Source of the DNA: Brugia malayi
Lineage: Eukaryota; Nematoda; Chromadorea; Rhabditida; Onchocercidae
Length of the DNA stretch: 64,000 nt
Reading direction: 5' to 3'
NCBI RefSeq assembly: GCF_000002995.4
Contig: NW_025062479.1
Location: 4,946,221-5,010,220 of the forward strand
The notes below the pieces were generated by a model. It saw only the letters and a program-made list of their open reading frames with translations, was not told the origin of the DNA and searched no databases. Position 1 is the stretch's first letter. Each line of letters starts with the position of its first letter. This document shows, one piece after another, positions 23,801 to 36,369 of the stretch. A program made the translations under genes and the position numbers.

Positions 23801-26248
23801 CAGTCTGCTGAAATAATTAAGTCTAGACCTAGAGATAAAATGAAGACAAGGTTCTGACGATTTATTGTCTCCTTTAGAAGCCAAAGAACGAATTCATTCA
23901 AAATAGCTTCAGTGATGATGAATGATAGTCTGAAGTTACGATTACAAGAGAACAATATAATCATTTACAGTGGGTTTGTGTACCAGCATCACTGTTGCAA
24001 GATAAAACGAAAGATTTATCAAGGAATGCAGCGGATTGGATTGGTACCATTGGCGGATTTAAGGAAACGACACTGTGGATAGACTGCATGCTGCTACTTA
24101 TTTTTGGTGGTATCCCCTGGCAGGCTAGTTTTCTATTTATTCTCTGCTTCTAAATTCCCAAAACATCAAGTTTTGATGTAACCAAATTCAATAATTTGGT
24201 AGTTTAAACTCTAATTGTCCTCTGATTTTCACGAATATGCTTTTTCAGACACAAACATTCCGGCAAACTTTTTTTCTGAAAATTCTGAAAATTTCCTTTC
24301 TAATTCATGTTAGATAAATAATAGAACACATAATTTTAAGGTATATTTTCAACGAGTACTATCATCAAAATCATCATCAGGTGCGCAGAAGTTATCATTT
24401 GTGGCGGGTATTGGTTGTATTTTGATGGCTATACCACCTGCCTTAATCGGAGCCATTGCTCGAAATACTGGTTAATATTTGAGTCAGCTATATTAAATTA
24501 CACATACTTGTAATTGCGTAATCACTTCACTGGAAATAACGCACCACTTCTTCAGCAATATCGTAGGTTAATCTTCGAGAAGAGGCTTACGACTTTAGTT
24601 TTTCCATTATTACTTAGTTAAAATGTTTTTGGTTCACATTGTTCGAATTACGCTTCAGAAGTTGCTTTTATGAGAGGACAAAGTAATTTAGAAGAATAAA
24701 TTTATAGATTGGAGGTTAACCAATTACAATCCATGGAACAATGGCACAAAAAGCGAATCAATTCTTGTTGATCAGACAAATATGGTTGTGCCACTAGTTT
24801 TTCAGCACTTGACTCCAAAATGGGTTGCATTCATCGGCTAGTTTAATATTAGCTCTAACGTTTAAGTTATTATGTTTAGATCTGATTTTATAGAAATCTC
24901 GTTTTAATTGCATTTCGATTAAATACTTTCGAATGTACAAAAACTGTCAGCTGAAGTCCATAGATAAATTTCAGGACTCGGTGCAGTATCAGCTGCAGTA
25001 ATGTCATCCGCTGATTCTTCGGTTCTTTCAGCAGCATCTATGTTTGCACACAATATATGGAAGCTGGCTATCCGCCCAAATGTAGGTTTTTCATCTATAT
25101 TAAAAAATATATGTTTTTAAAGAAGTTTTTTTTTTTTTTTTTTTCAGGCCCATGAAGAAGAGGTGATTTGTGTGATGCGTATTGCAATTATAGCAGTTGG
25201 ATTCTGTGCAACTTTAATGGCGCTTACAATAAACAGCATTTACGGCTTATGGTATCTATGTGCAGATCTTGTCTACGTTATACTTTTTCCACAACTTGTT
25301 TGTGTTGTATATTTCAAGCACTCCAATACTTACGGATCAGTCACTGGTTATATCGGTAGGTTTATTGTTGATGTATCCCTTTTGTCGAAATGATAATGAA
25401 AAAAAGCATGCCGAACTGTAGTCTCTGGAGTCCAGTATTCACAATGTTCCTCGAAGCTATAAGCTTCCAGAAATTAAGTAAAATCTAAGTTTCCGATTAC
25501 ATTTTTTATGCGCTGCTTATTTATATAAAGTTAAAAACAAATCATTTGCAGTGGGATTATTGCTAAGGCTATCTGGAGGCGAGCCACTTCTTTCTTTCCC
25601 AGCATTTATCCATTACCCTATGTACGAAGAAGTGATTAAAGAAGATGGTACGATATTAGGGACTCAGTTCTTCCCGTTTCGAACAATGGCCATGTTGGGC
25701 TCATTCATCGCTTGCATTGGAACCTCTTATCTTTCCGAATATTTATTCGCAAATGGTTAGTTCAATTTTTGAAAAAACTGGTGCCATTTTCTTAGTATAA
25801 TCTAGTTAGTTCATCGAAACCATTTGCAAAGCCTTAAACAATGGAATTCAAATTGTTCAGTATTTAACCAGAACAATTACACGGAAAAGATAGATCTCCT
25901 TATTTAATGTTTTCAATTCCGCAGCGTTTCATTTCATTGTCTGCGATTTTGAATCAGAAAATTTGCATATTTGAATTTACCAACTGCTGACATTTAGGAA
26001 TATTACCAGTCGGAATGGATTTCTTGAAGTGTGTCGTTAATATACCACCCGAACGCATTGCGCTGCATTCAGATGTCAGTTTTAACGTAAGCAGTGAAAC
26101 ACTAAATGCGCAGAGAGCAAAAGATTCAGGTGATAACTACACCAGAAGAAACTTTCTGAAACCACCTGAAACGTTAACGATCACAGAGTTAAGTACGCTA
26201 CAACCCTCCAATAACAAAGATTACCTAACACTAAGTAAAGATATATAG
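19095..26248 (+). CDS. cho-1: High-affinity choline transporter CHO-1 (SLC5A7 family)
   Basis: Na+-dependent choline uptake carrier of cholinergic nerve endings, which supplies choline acetyltransferase. Eleven exons encode 592 residues: 19095-19278, 22934-23106, 23316-23406, 23525-23673, 23971-24123, 24341-24470, 24708-24836, 24975-25081, 25148-25355, 25552-25755, 25998-26248. All phases agree. Landmarks are the N-terminal membrane helix after [28 protein letters not shown], the [14 protein letters not shown] helix, [15 protein letters not shown] and [18 protein letters not shown]. Together they are diagnostic of CHT1 rather than other SLC5 carriers. The length and the roughly 80-residue hydrophilic C-tail fit CHT proteins, whose tail drives vesicle sorting and endocytosis. 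Introns 5 (24124-24340) and 7 (24837-24974) start with GC instead of GT. Intron 1 is 3.7 kb and repeat-bearing. Confidence 0.95.
20123..20319. repeat. CATT/CGTT tandem repeat in cho-1 intron 1
   Basis: About 200 bp of ATTC-type repeat. Its basic unit is a 17-mer, CATTCATTCATTCGTTT, repeated four times, then a CATT/CGTT run, then the same block pattern again, so there is a higher-order duplication. It lies wholly in intron 1. The long SFIHSF-type ORF through it is a by-product of the repeat. Confidence 0.9.
20809..20842. repeat. (AT)n microsatellite
   Basis: Seventeen AT units in cho-1 intron 1, probably length-polymorphic. Confidence 0.9.
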
Positions 26249-28608
26249 TATATAAGCCAGTCACCACAATCCAACAAGGAAATGAAGTCTTCGAAAGCAA
26301 GGATATATATCTGTCCGTCAGTCAAATGCCTGCCACATTGTGGCAAACGTCCCTGAATCACATTAACTATTAACACCGATATTTTGTATGAATATGAAAA
26401 CACAAGTTTTATTTCATAGCTCCCATTATATTCCTCTATAATTTTCAAACCTCAATTAGCTCAAATCGAGAAATCATTCACAGAAGGTACCTGACCAAAT
26501 ATGATGGATCTGCTTGTTTTTCTGGAAATGAGTTCACCAGTCCTCTACTCTATTCTTACAGCTTAGTTCCTCTTAGCGTTTTGAACTAATACAAAGTTTT
26601 AAAAGATTGTGAAAATCACGAATAATGATTTTACCATGATACACTCTGATCCTTATTATGTCACATAATATAAAATATCGTTAAATGTCTTCTTCATTGT
26701 TTACTTGTTATTCAAGACTGATAATCACAACGACAGCAGTGAAGAAAAACAATATAATCATAAAACAATCAAATGTCCAATGCATTTACACGGATTAATA
26801 AATAAATACTTATCGTAATTATCTGACAATAAATAAGGCATCGAAAGGTAACAGATCCCTAACAACATCGAGTGATAATTAATTAATTAATCCTTAATAA
26901 AAAACAAAGAAACTGAGCACGCATTAGTGCCTGAGTTACATCCAATGGAATACACGACATAGCATGAAAATGAAACCTAGAAAACAGTGTTGAATAGTTG
27001 TCGGAACTAGGGGGCGATTCCCACTTTTTAAGAGATTATACATTAAATCCAATTAAAATTCAAGATTAATACATTTTTAAGTGGTTGTGCTATATGATCA
27101 ATTTTTACTTATTGCCAAGTGAAGGATTACATTACCAAACAGGTTTTTACTCATTATGTGACTTAAAGAAATTTTTTTTCTTTGCAGAATATCATCTCGC
27201 TTATCCAGCGCCAACACAATACATTTATCATGCTTTCGCTCACATATTCTGTACATTTTCCTCATTTATCACTACTTTTCCATTATGCTAATCGTATGTA
27301 TTTCTCTTATCCAAAAAAGGAAAAAAAAAGGAACATGATCTGTCGACATAATTTCGACCCGCTAAAATTCAATTCATTATCTGTAATTTATAACGCTAAA
27401 TTGAATGTCATCCAATCTCCAGGACATTTCAATTCCCTAGACTCGAATTAGACTGTAATACAGAGCAATATATGATAACATGAAAAAGACATCATCACTA
27501 CTAATAATGCATGTATTTACAGAGAATATGAGCAAATGAATGAGGGAAATACTTAAAAGGAGTATTCCAGAAACACAGAAATCCCATCAGATTGGGAAAA
27601 TAACCTGAGAGAAATCTAAATGATCAGTAAGGCATCTGCAAAACGATGCAAAATATCCCTCAAAATTTTTTTCGAAAGAAATAAATTTTACATTATCTTG
27701 CATACAGCATTAATCGACAGCAAACACAAACGCAAAGTGGGGTCACCACAGAATTCATATTAAAATCTCTTGGATAGAACTAAACATTAATGCACTTACT
27801 CACACGTACATATCTAATTCGCATGCACATAAACATATCCGATTACTGGTTGGAAATTTAATCTACAAATCTGTTCTTTTCAAATCACATTTTTCTTTTT
27901 TTAAATCCAAATTCAGGTTTCACACATCTAGTGAGATCTGCACCTTATAATATCAACAGTCGAAGACACAAAGAGAAACAAATATGCTATGATGATTAAA
28001 CGTAAGTAAACATGATGAACCAACTACTAAAATAAGCAACTCTGCAAAGGACCATTTAACTGATTCCTGATTAGGAAAGCAAGAAAAATTCACAGAGAAA
28101 ACTTCACTTGGAATATTTATAATAACCTGGAACAAGCAAAAACAGTTGCAAACACTAAGCTTTGTGTGGTTAAAATCGATGAAAAGATAAGAAACACTAA
28201 CTCTCATACGCTTTCATTAAAAAATTAAGGGAATAATGATAACAAATCAAGAAAAAAAAATGTAAAAACTATGACTACTAAACAATTTATCTAACTACCA
28301 CTATTTACTATTTTAATTTGAGCGTGAATGATTCGCATTCAATTCAAGACTTTTTGTTATAAACATCATCTTACATCACCACCTCCTAAAAACATTGTCA
28401 ACTGTAAATTAAAATAAATGAAAAAGACTTCGGAACAATAAAACATAATGAAAGTTGATTTTAATATAAAAGAATTGAAACTAAAGGAAAAACTTCATTT
28501 ACGTGCTTCTGAAATTCCCTTTCGCAGCTAAAGCAAATGAAACTCAAGGTTAACGATGTCAGTACAGTTTAAGTAATTAATTAACTGCAAACACCAACCT
28601 GAAGTCAT
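26249..28608. other. Convergent intergenic region, cho-1 / dnj-14
   Basis: Both flanking genes end here, so it holds two 3' UTRs. AATAAA motifs for cho-1 occur around 26797-26803. Short ORFs (for example 27085-27291 +, 27953-28207 -) overlap one another and match nothing I know. I see no further gene. Confidence 0.5.
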
Positions 28609-30066
28609 TCAATTTTCAGGATCAGCTTCAGCTTCACTGTTTGTATGACAACTTACTGGATAATTTGCAGGATGATCACAAAGATTTTCATTTGAGCTTT
28701 CAGCAGTTTGTAGGCTTCCATCGCCATTTCTCTGAAAAAGGAAGTAGATGTAATAGAGCAACAAAAACACTGAACAGGGATATATGGAATAAAATCAAAA
28801 CAAAAGAAACATAATTTTCTACAAGATTCTTGAAATTCACAGCAAAGATGCAGATAAATTACACTTTTCGGCAACATATTCGATTCTTCTGGCTGGCCAA
28901 CAATTACTGAGGCATTTCCATTTGTCTCCTGTTCTGCATCACTTTCTCCCATATATCCTTCCTGGATAATTAGGATCAATTCACTACTAATTTGTTTAGT
29001 ATAACATTACAACAACAAGAAAAAAAAAAGTCCTCAGTGCAGTACTCATCATAATATTTCAAAGTAAAGAAACAAAGGGAAACCTCATCAAATCCTTTTG
29101 GTTTATATTTGCCACAACAAAAGTTGCAACAACAATTGCAACAAAACATACAACCACAGCAACAAAAGAAACAGCAACACGTCGAAAGACCACAAATGAC
29201 GAACGCCCACTGAAAAAACCATAACAAATCACTGTTTGTTTACATACTCCTCTAACTTTCTAATCATGGCTTATCGAAGAGTCCTTACTTGTTCTGTGAG
29301 TATGGAACAAATCTCATGTCTCAGATACACAACAACATAATCAGGTATGAAATGAAGATAAAAATATCTTGTTCAATGTAAAATAAACGCTACTGCTTAT
29401 TGAAAAAAAATTTTTTTTATTTGAATAAGCTATACCTTAAACCAGGGCTTGAAAGCTAAACCGATTACAGCACCGTCATCACCAAACTGTTCCATTAACT
29501 TCAGACCCACGTCTCCATATTTATCGTATACTTTACGTCTTGTTGGTACCGACAGCACAGCATGTGCATGATTGATTTCTTTAAACTGAAGGATGACGGA
29601 AATTAGAGTTCTTGAATATGAACAACATTTTCCTGTTTTACATTAAAGTTATCTGCAAATATTACATCAAATTAAATTCTAAACGGATGAATTCCTTATA
29701 TATTATACGCATTGAAAGTGAAATCAGCTCAAAGTTCGTCAAAACCAACGCGTTCAGTTTTCTCCGGATCATTCTCTAAGTTCTTGTCGGGATGACACTT
29801 CAAGGCTAGTTTTCTGTAAGCACGCTTGATATCATCATCTGACGCATCCTTTGTAATACCCAAAATTTCATACAAACTAGGTCCTTTTGTTCTGGAATCA
29901 ATATGATTAGAATACTTGGAGGGTTTTGCAACAAATTCATTCAAACTATTATATAGAGAATTTTAATATATAAAAACAGAATTCTCATTACTTACTTCTT
30001 CTGTTTTGAATTAGACCTCTCATCTTCTTGTGAGTCGGATTCGCCCAAGTCTGATGGTGATACCAT
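28609..30066 (-). CDS. dnj-14: Cysteine string protein DNJ-14 (DNAJC5 family)
   Basis: Synaptic-vesicle co-chaperone that works with Hsc70 to keep exocytosis proteins folded. Six exons on the minus strand encode 236 residues, all in phase: 30066-29996, 29891-29750, 29585-29436, 29209-29084, 28961-28863, 28731-28609. An N-terminal serine/acid-rich leader (about 25 residues, [16 protein letters not shown]) precedes a J domain (about 27-97). The J domain has the HPD motif in KCHPDKN and [13 protein letters not shown] linker ending FKPWFK then leads to the cysteine string (about residues 126-148). The string exon contains 15 cysteines in clusters of one to three, the palmitoylation site that anchors the protein to vesicles. 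The tail is acidic and unconserved. An acceptor-like TTTATAG lies 6 nt before the ATG, consistent with trans-splicing. Other DNAJ proteins lack the string, so the assignment is firm. Confidence 0.95.
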
Positions 30067-31489
30067 GACTTGCTATAAATAACGATAAATAGTCACGTCA
30101 TTTACATTACTTGCATGTCTAAAGTAGGTAGTGGTAAGAATAAAAAAATATTACGCAAGAATAAAATAATTTCAATGAAATGAACAAGTACAGCTACAGA
30201 TACCAGAAAGAATAAGTGGAGGACGGCAACGTCAGCAAACTTTCTCGGATTTAAACAGTGACAATGTCACCAGAGTAAGTTACAGCGATCTCACAAAGTC
30301 ATTCTACGAAGACAACGAAAACGACAACAGCAAGAAGAGTTGCAGGAAAAACTTCTTCTTACCCACACATCTCCAACTTGAAGAAATGCGGTCCCGTTAT
30401 ATTCAAACAGTGTTACGGTGACAGTGCACATGGACATTTCGTCTTTGTATTTTACTTTTTGGCATATGTTTGTGTAATGCTTATTTGATAAAAATCATAA
30501 GTGGGGATTGACTGCAAGAGAGAAGTAATACAAAAGCAATATAAAACTGATCGTAAATTAAATGAAGAAAAACCATCCATCAACCCTATAATAGGATGGT
30601 GAACTCTGTCAGAAATCAGCGATGAATAAAGACCGGTTTTATACATGAGGAAGGAGAACAAAGCTTTTTATTAATTTGTGAAAGCTGTTTAGATATTTTA
30701 TATTTTATTTACATCCCAGAACAGTTCGTCTAGAGGACTGAATTTTAATTCTTTGTTTTTACTTCCCGGAGTGGAATACTCTCACTGGTTGTTAGATTTT
30801 CATTCAATTAAGTACTGAAATAATAAAAGGATTAATTCTTCTTGATAATTCATAATGTGGTCACGGTAGAGTCCTTCCACGCTTATTTCTTTGAGTATTT
30901 TATGGTAATCTTTACTTTGGACAGTTAGATACGTCAAGCTATGCTACCAAATTTCATTAGGACATAAAGCCTGATAGATAACATATTAGGCATTCTGTGA
31001 TCTCGACTAAAGCTTCTACGATACTTTTACCATATGTGCCTAGCTGTTATTATTGTGCTAATAATAAGGTATTTAGATAAGCAAGATTTGTATATAACTA
31101 AAGTCTACTCCAATAAAATTAGAAAGCCAAAAATATTGCCATGGCGCATTTAAATAAAAACATTATATGATGTACAAAATGTGTTCGCACGAGAAATGGA
31201 AAAAGTGAATCATAATGCCTTCATTTGATTCATTTTTCTGTGTTCATAAAATGTGAAGTTTGGTATGATAATTAGCTAAAAAAAAAATAAGTTTGACAAA
31301 AGTTGAGGGCACCGACAACGGCTCATTTGTAATAATAGATCAATGCGAAACATTACTTTCAAATTTTTGAAAAGATTCATTATAAATTAAATGAATAGTG
31401 AATACGAAATATGACTGAAACTCTCAAAAATTATCATGAAATAATGCATTAATTCGACAGTCAACTTACTTAAATTTTCTTAATTAAGA
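30067..31489. other. Upstream region of dnj-14
   Basis: This is the presumed promoter region of dnj-14. One short minus-strand ORF (30452-30661) is present, with no similarity I recognise. No repeat or RNA gene was seen. Confidence 0.45.
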
Positions 31490-32644
31490 AACTCCTGAAG
31501 AAAAGTAGAAATGCTTCCCAAAGAATGTTTCAGTTCTTGGCATTCAATAAGATTCAAGTAGCTTTTGATAGAATGACACGACATTGTCAACGATATATTT
31601 ACTTCACCTTTCAGAATAGTATGAGCAAAGACAGGTAAAAAAAGGATATTGAAAGGTGAGATACCATAGCGATGAGGAGTTCATTTAGAGAGGAATCTAA
31701 AATTAAGATCCAAATAAACAAAATATTACTTTAATATGAAATGAAGTTAGAGATGAAGAGAGAGAAAGAGTAGAAGCTAAGAAAGGCAAAAGAGATAAGT
31801 TCATTTATGCAGTTTGAAATAAAAACGCATTTCCCTTCCATTCTTTAGTTTTTGCTTAAAGTTATGAGAACAGGTGCGAATAGAGAGAGCCTTGATGTAA
31901 TGTACACTATTACAATGTGCAATTTATTGCTGCGCATAAATAAATATGCGTGCGGTGGATGCTTAAAGCTTCGGCTTGCACATCCACATGCCTCTATCTA
32001 AACAACTACGGTTCGTCAACTTCAATTTATTCTCTCTTATATTGATGATCGTTATGCTCTGTTCTCCTTACATTCCTCTATTCTTCTTATCATTGGCAGT
32101 GCAGCTTGCAAAAAGTAATCCAATTTAAGATTCCTGCCGGACAAATATCTTCTAGTTTGTAAATTGATGACGCTTCACTATCTTACTGTTTTCAAAAAAG
32201 CATGAACTTGAACATTTCATGGACCATCTCCAATGCATATCTTTTTTCCATTCTTCAAATAGTTACTTAAAATTGAAAATGGAGCATAGCTAAGAAGAGT
32301 TGCTTGATTCAAGTTTAATGAAACTCCTTTTGAAGACAAAAACATTAAAGGGAAATCATGGAGTGAAGTAATGAAATTACTCAAAATCATTTTAAAACGA
32401 TCACTTTTTGCATGCTCTGAAAGTGATAAGATCCCTCCTAATATTTCATTTAAAAATTTCTGTTCTAAACAAGGGTTGCAACCCATGCACTGATACATAC
32501 CATCACCGAAACAATGGATTAAATCTGAATATCATCCAACTTCTCAAAACAGTACTTTGCCAATTTTACGAACCAACCTAGCAGCATTATTATTAATTTG
32601 TCCTTCTTGCTTTGCTTTTCTACTTAAATATGTGCAGAATGTAC
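31490..32644 (-). pseudogene. Unrecognised, apparently degenerate minus-strand gene
   Basis: Three stretches on the minus strand read like coding sequence but do not join into an intact gene. From about 32644 downward an open segment with ARLVRKIGKVLF runs into TGA at 32546-32544. In the same frame a second TGA follows at 32534-32532. The frame then reopens with LIHCFGDGMYQCMGCNPC and continues through KFLNEILGGILSLSEHA and FKMILSNFITSLHDFP to a TGA near 32217. A further segment around 31690-31490 ends KSYLNLIECQELKHSLGSIS and a TAA at 31492-31490. A 31-nt micro-intron (32555-32525) would remove both stops but puts the frame out, so decay is the simpler reading. The helical, leucine-rich character resembles alpha-solenoid proteins, but I do not recognise the family. 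It could also be a live gene whose exons I have mis-joined. Confidence 0.35.
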
Positions 32645-33915
32645 CTGTTTTATCAATTTGTTTGCACTACTTTATTATTCTAATTTAACATGGCAAAAAA
32701 AATTGTGCAAGGCATATTTATTGTATTATAATATGAATTTATCGCCTCTTTTGCTTACCTTCATTATTCTTCTGCTCATTTTCTCTCCTCTCTATTTCCT
32801 CAAATATACGAAATTATTACCTGGCGAGAAAAAAGTATGTGAGAATTTTCATTGCAAGAATAGCTTCATTAATTAAAATAAAACCTAATTTATATGTATT
32901 TTATATTAGATCCAATTTACCTTGAAATGGAACTGACAGCATCTGAAGAGTGCTGAAATATAGCGTAGCATACATCCTGAGAATTCCAACCAAGTTGAGA
33001 AGGTACTACACACAACAATCGGCTAAGATTTAATTTACACTACCAAAAGTTCAATTAGCAAGTGTGCTAACCTGAGTGATTAAACAGCTGACATCAGCAT
33101 CTACTTCTAAAAGATAAGCTGTATGACGCCTTCTGCAGTAGTTATATTACACTAAATGCACAAGCAGTTCGGGCGTTATCGAATAAATACGTGTGACAGC
33201 AAGATGTTGTATAAGTTGTGTGCTGCAGTAGTAAAACTGTGCAATATTTTAAAATACACCTTTTTCTGTTTCGGCTTAATTTTTGATAAATAGCTTGTTG
33301 AAAGTTAGGGAAAGTGAAAGTTTCTCAAAGAATATTTTTGCGAAGTAGATTTCTTCTCAGTTTATAAATTCTGCTTTGTATTTTTCTCATATATTAAAAT
33401 TTATTTTTTTTTAATTTTAAAAAAATTGAAATTAAGAATTTTAATACAAACCTAAGCATATCTTTATTGTCGCCTTCACTTTCATTCTTCCACCCATCAG
33501 TTGAATGACCTTTTTTCAAAAATCCATCTTTTATGTTTGTTCCTTTCCAAATTTAACAGTAAAAATGAGATATATAAATTATTACAATTTCCATTTATTC
33601 TCGTACGCATCAAATAATCGTTTTACGGAAATTGCCATTGAATTTTTTAAAACATATACTAATATATGAATAAATTCAAGCGCAAAAATATTTCAGAAGT
33701 AAAAAGTCCTCTCTATCAAAATTAATCATCCTAGATACAGTCACCATTTCATTAAAAAATCATTCAAGTATTGTGATGAAAAAGAAATTGATGCTGTTAG
33801 TTCGATTCATTTATTTGGCACGCATTTTCTCGCGTTCAGTAGTTATTTATAACTTAATAAATATCAGCAGATAAAGGAATAAAGATGGAAAGCAAACTTT
33901 CTCATAATATTGCAG
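32645..33915. other. Upstream region of the deiodinase gene
   Basis: AT-rich sequence between the degenerate locus and the deiodinase gene. It ends in the acceptor-like ATAATATTGCAG at 33904-33915, placed directly against the ATG at 33916, which looks like a spliced-leader acceptor. An out-of-frame ATG at about 33888 lies in the part that would be removed. No other gene seen. Confidence 0.45.
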
Positions 33916-36369
33916 ATGTTAACGGAAGGTAATTGGCGATGGGAAGTTGTACATTCATGCACCAATGTGTTTTGTTTAACACTTGTGATTGCATTTGTCA
34001 TCGCCCAACTTATATCATTGTTCCGATTAACTAAAGCCCGGAAGCAAAATACGGTTGTAACGGTACAGGAACGAAAATTCATTCCGAAAGCACCAGTGAC
34101 TGACAAACAGGTGTCAGCTTTTAAGAAATGCTGGCATCCATATGTTATCATATTTCTAAAGTCATGACAGCATGCATTAATACTTTAGAAACGGCAATTA
34201 TGCGCATCAGTTTAAAAATTAATTTTAACAGATAGGCGATGTTATCGAAAGTGTCGTGAATTATGGAGAGGTCTTTGGCATAAAGAAGGTACCATACCAT
34301 CGCTTGCGTCTGCATGACGATGAAGCCTTATTGAGGTAGTTTAGTTTTCCTATTAAAATGTTTTAAATGTTGCTCAGCACTGACAGAATTTTATTTTAGT
34401 TGGACCTTATGAGATGCATATTTTCAGTTATCGAAGAATTCCATTTGATTTGTCCACCAATTAAACTAGCCTTCTCGAAATTTAATTAATTTAAATAAAA
34501 TCTCATTTTAAATCCAAAAAAGCCTTATCTTATGACAACATTACCTAACTATAGCTAATATAAGTTATTGCAACCAAACTTTATAATAATGTTTCGTATA
34601 TTTATAATACTTAGTCTTTCTTGTTTCTCCATTATTTCCATTTCTTAAAAATAATAACTTTCTGAATTAAACCTGAAAACATCCAATTGAAACTTGAAAT
34701 TTCAATTTAAAAAAAAAACCCAAGGTCTCAGCTGTTCTATGAAAATATGAAGATGCGACGATGTATTCAAGAATTTAGTCCTCGTCCAGTACCTTCGAAA
34801 CTGATTCAAAATATCATCAAATCAGCAGGTACGGCAAAATCATCAAATTGAAATTAATCAGCTTTTTAAATACCGCAAAAACAATTAATATGCAAAAGGG
34901 GATACCAAAGAGCAATTGACTTGTTTAAGTATAAGTAATTTTATTGAAATTTCAAAACGGAATCGAAAAAATTGAAAACCCAAGAAATTTGGCAATATTC
35001 GGATGGATTCGCTGTCAAATTTGAAAATTTTTTTTAGGTACCGCACCGAGTGCAGGCAATCTGCAACCATGGATGTTTTGCGTAATCAGTAATTATGGAG
35101 TAAAAGCTACGATAAGAAAGATTATTGAGGAGGAAGAACGAAGCACTTATAGCAAAAAGTTTCTGGAAACTTATGACTTGATTAACTTTTAAATTTTGTT
35201 GCAAAGTAGATTATTAATTCTGATAAAGATTCACAATAAAGATTCACAGGAAATCTAATGGGTCCTATACGTCTAAGTGATCAGGAATCATATAAAAACA
35301 TATATTTGGACAGGAAGTCAGTTAAATAATTTTAACAAAGGCATGCACATTCGATTGAAAATACAAATTAAAAGTCTGATATTCAATCTGAATTAATATC
35401 CGACTTATTATGTCATCGAGAGAGATGATATCGTCCAGTGATAAGAGTGTTTTTGTTCAGGATGGGAGCTGATTGGGTGCTGGATATAGCAGAACTGAAA
35501 GTTATATGGTCCAAACCATATCTTACTGAAGCCCCTCATCTCATTGTGGTGATGAAACAAGTAGAATTTACAGTTAATTTGTTTCGCTTTATTTGAAAGC
35601 ATAATGTTAATTTATTACCAGTTCTCATGTTAAGAATTGCAAGTAAAGCCAATTTAATTCCTAGCTAAGATAGCGTGATAAAAGTGTCTTACGAATAGAA
35701 TGAAAAAAAAGTTTTAATTCCTTTCACATCAAAATTTCATTTAAGAAATTCAATTATATCCAATTTTTGTTTCGTTTATTGTTAATAAAAAAATCTTTTC
35801 TCACATATTTTACTTTTTTATCTACTATAAATTATTGAATAGCTAAATTTAATTTATCTTTATAGAGTTATTAGATACTTAATTAACCATCTATTCAAGT
35901 TTCAGGCTCATTTGATCAATGATTCAAATGAGTTGACTTCAACGCATTACAATCAAATAAGTATCGGTATAACAGTTGGCATTTTAATCGCAGCTCTTCA
36001 GGTTACTTTGCAGTATTATTAAAAGTTTGCTTCACTTTAATTTCTATCTATATATTTTTATTAATTGCCTTTTAGAGATTGAGTGCTAAATTATTGAAAA
36101 TCTTCCAGGCAACTTATTTAATTTGGTGCTAACAATGATCTCAATTGCTGAACTTTTTTTAGGAAATCTAAAAATATTTCCAGGATGCAGGACTAGCTAC
36201 TTCAATCACCTATCCATTATACGGTGGTGAAAAAATTCGAAAACACCTGAAAAGACCACCGGACGAAGAGGTTTTTCTTCTTTTACCGGTTGGATTTCCA
36301 GCCAAAAACGTTACCGTACCTGATCTTAAACGTAAATCCGTTGAAGAAATAATTCGATGTTACGTATAA
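33916..36369 (+). CDS. sup-18: Iodotyrosine deiodinase-like nitroreductase (IYD / SUP-18)
   Basis: FMN-dependent membrane enzyme that in vertebrates removes iodide from mono- and diiodotyrosine. In C. elegans the orthologue SUP-18 modulates the SUP-9 two-pore K+ channel. Seven exons, 33916-34110, 34232-34335, 34725-34828, 35038-35158, 35461-35560, 35906-36001 and 36184-36369, encode 301 residues; human IYD has 289. One transmembrane helix lies near residues 16-36 (VFCLTLVIAFVIAQLISLF), then the nitroreductase domain from about residue 95. Visible family features are MRRCIQEFS (the RRS FMN-binding arginines, with Cys replacing Ser), GTAPSAGNLQPW, IIEEEERSTYSKKMG, WSKPYLTEAP and the end VPDLKRKSVEE. 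The substrate-binding Glu, Tyr and Lys (human E157, Y161, K182) all appear conserved. The weak donor AA|GTTTCT of exon 4 is supported by phase and alignment. A likely poly(A) signal is at 36645-36650. Confidence 0.9.

Noticed and set aside
29729..29944. ORF ending RVGFDEL next to the J-domain
   Set aside because: This is dnj-14 exon 2 read into its flanking introns; the exon ends after the Arg codon and continues with FKEINHAH.
32525..32555. 31-nt micro-intron that would remove two stop codons from the unknown minus-strand locus
   Set aside because: Removing 31 nt shifts the frame into an immediate TAA, so it does not restore a reading frame.
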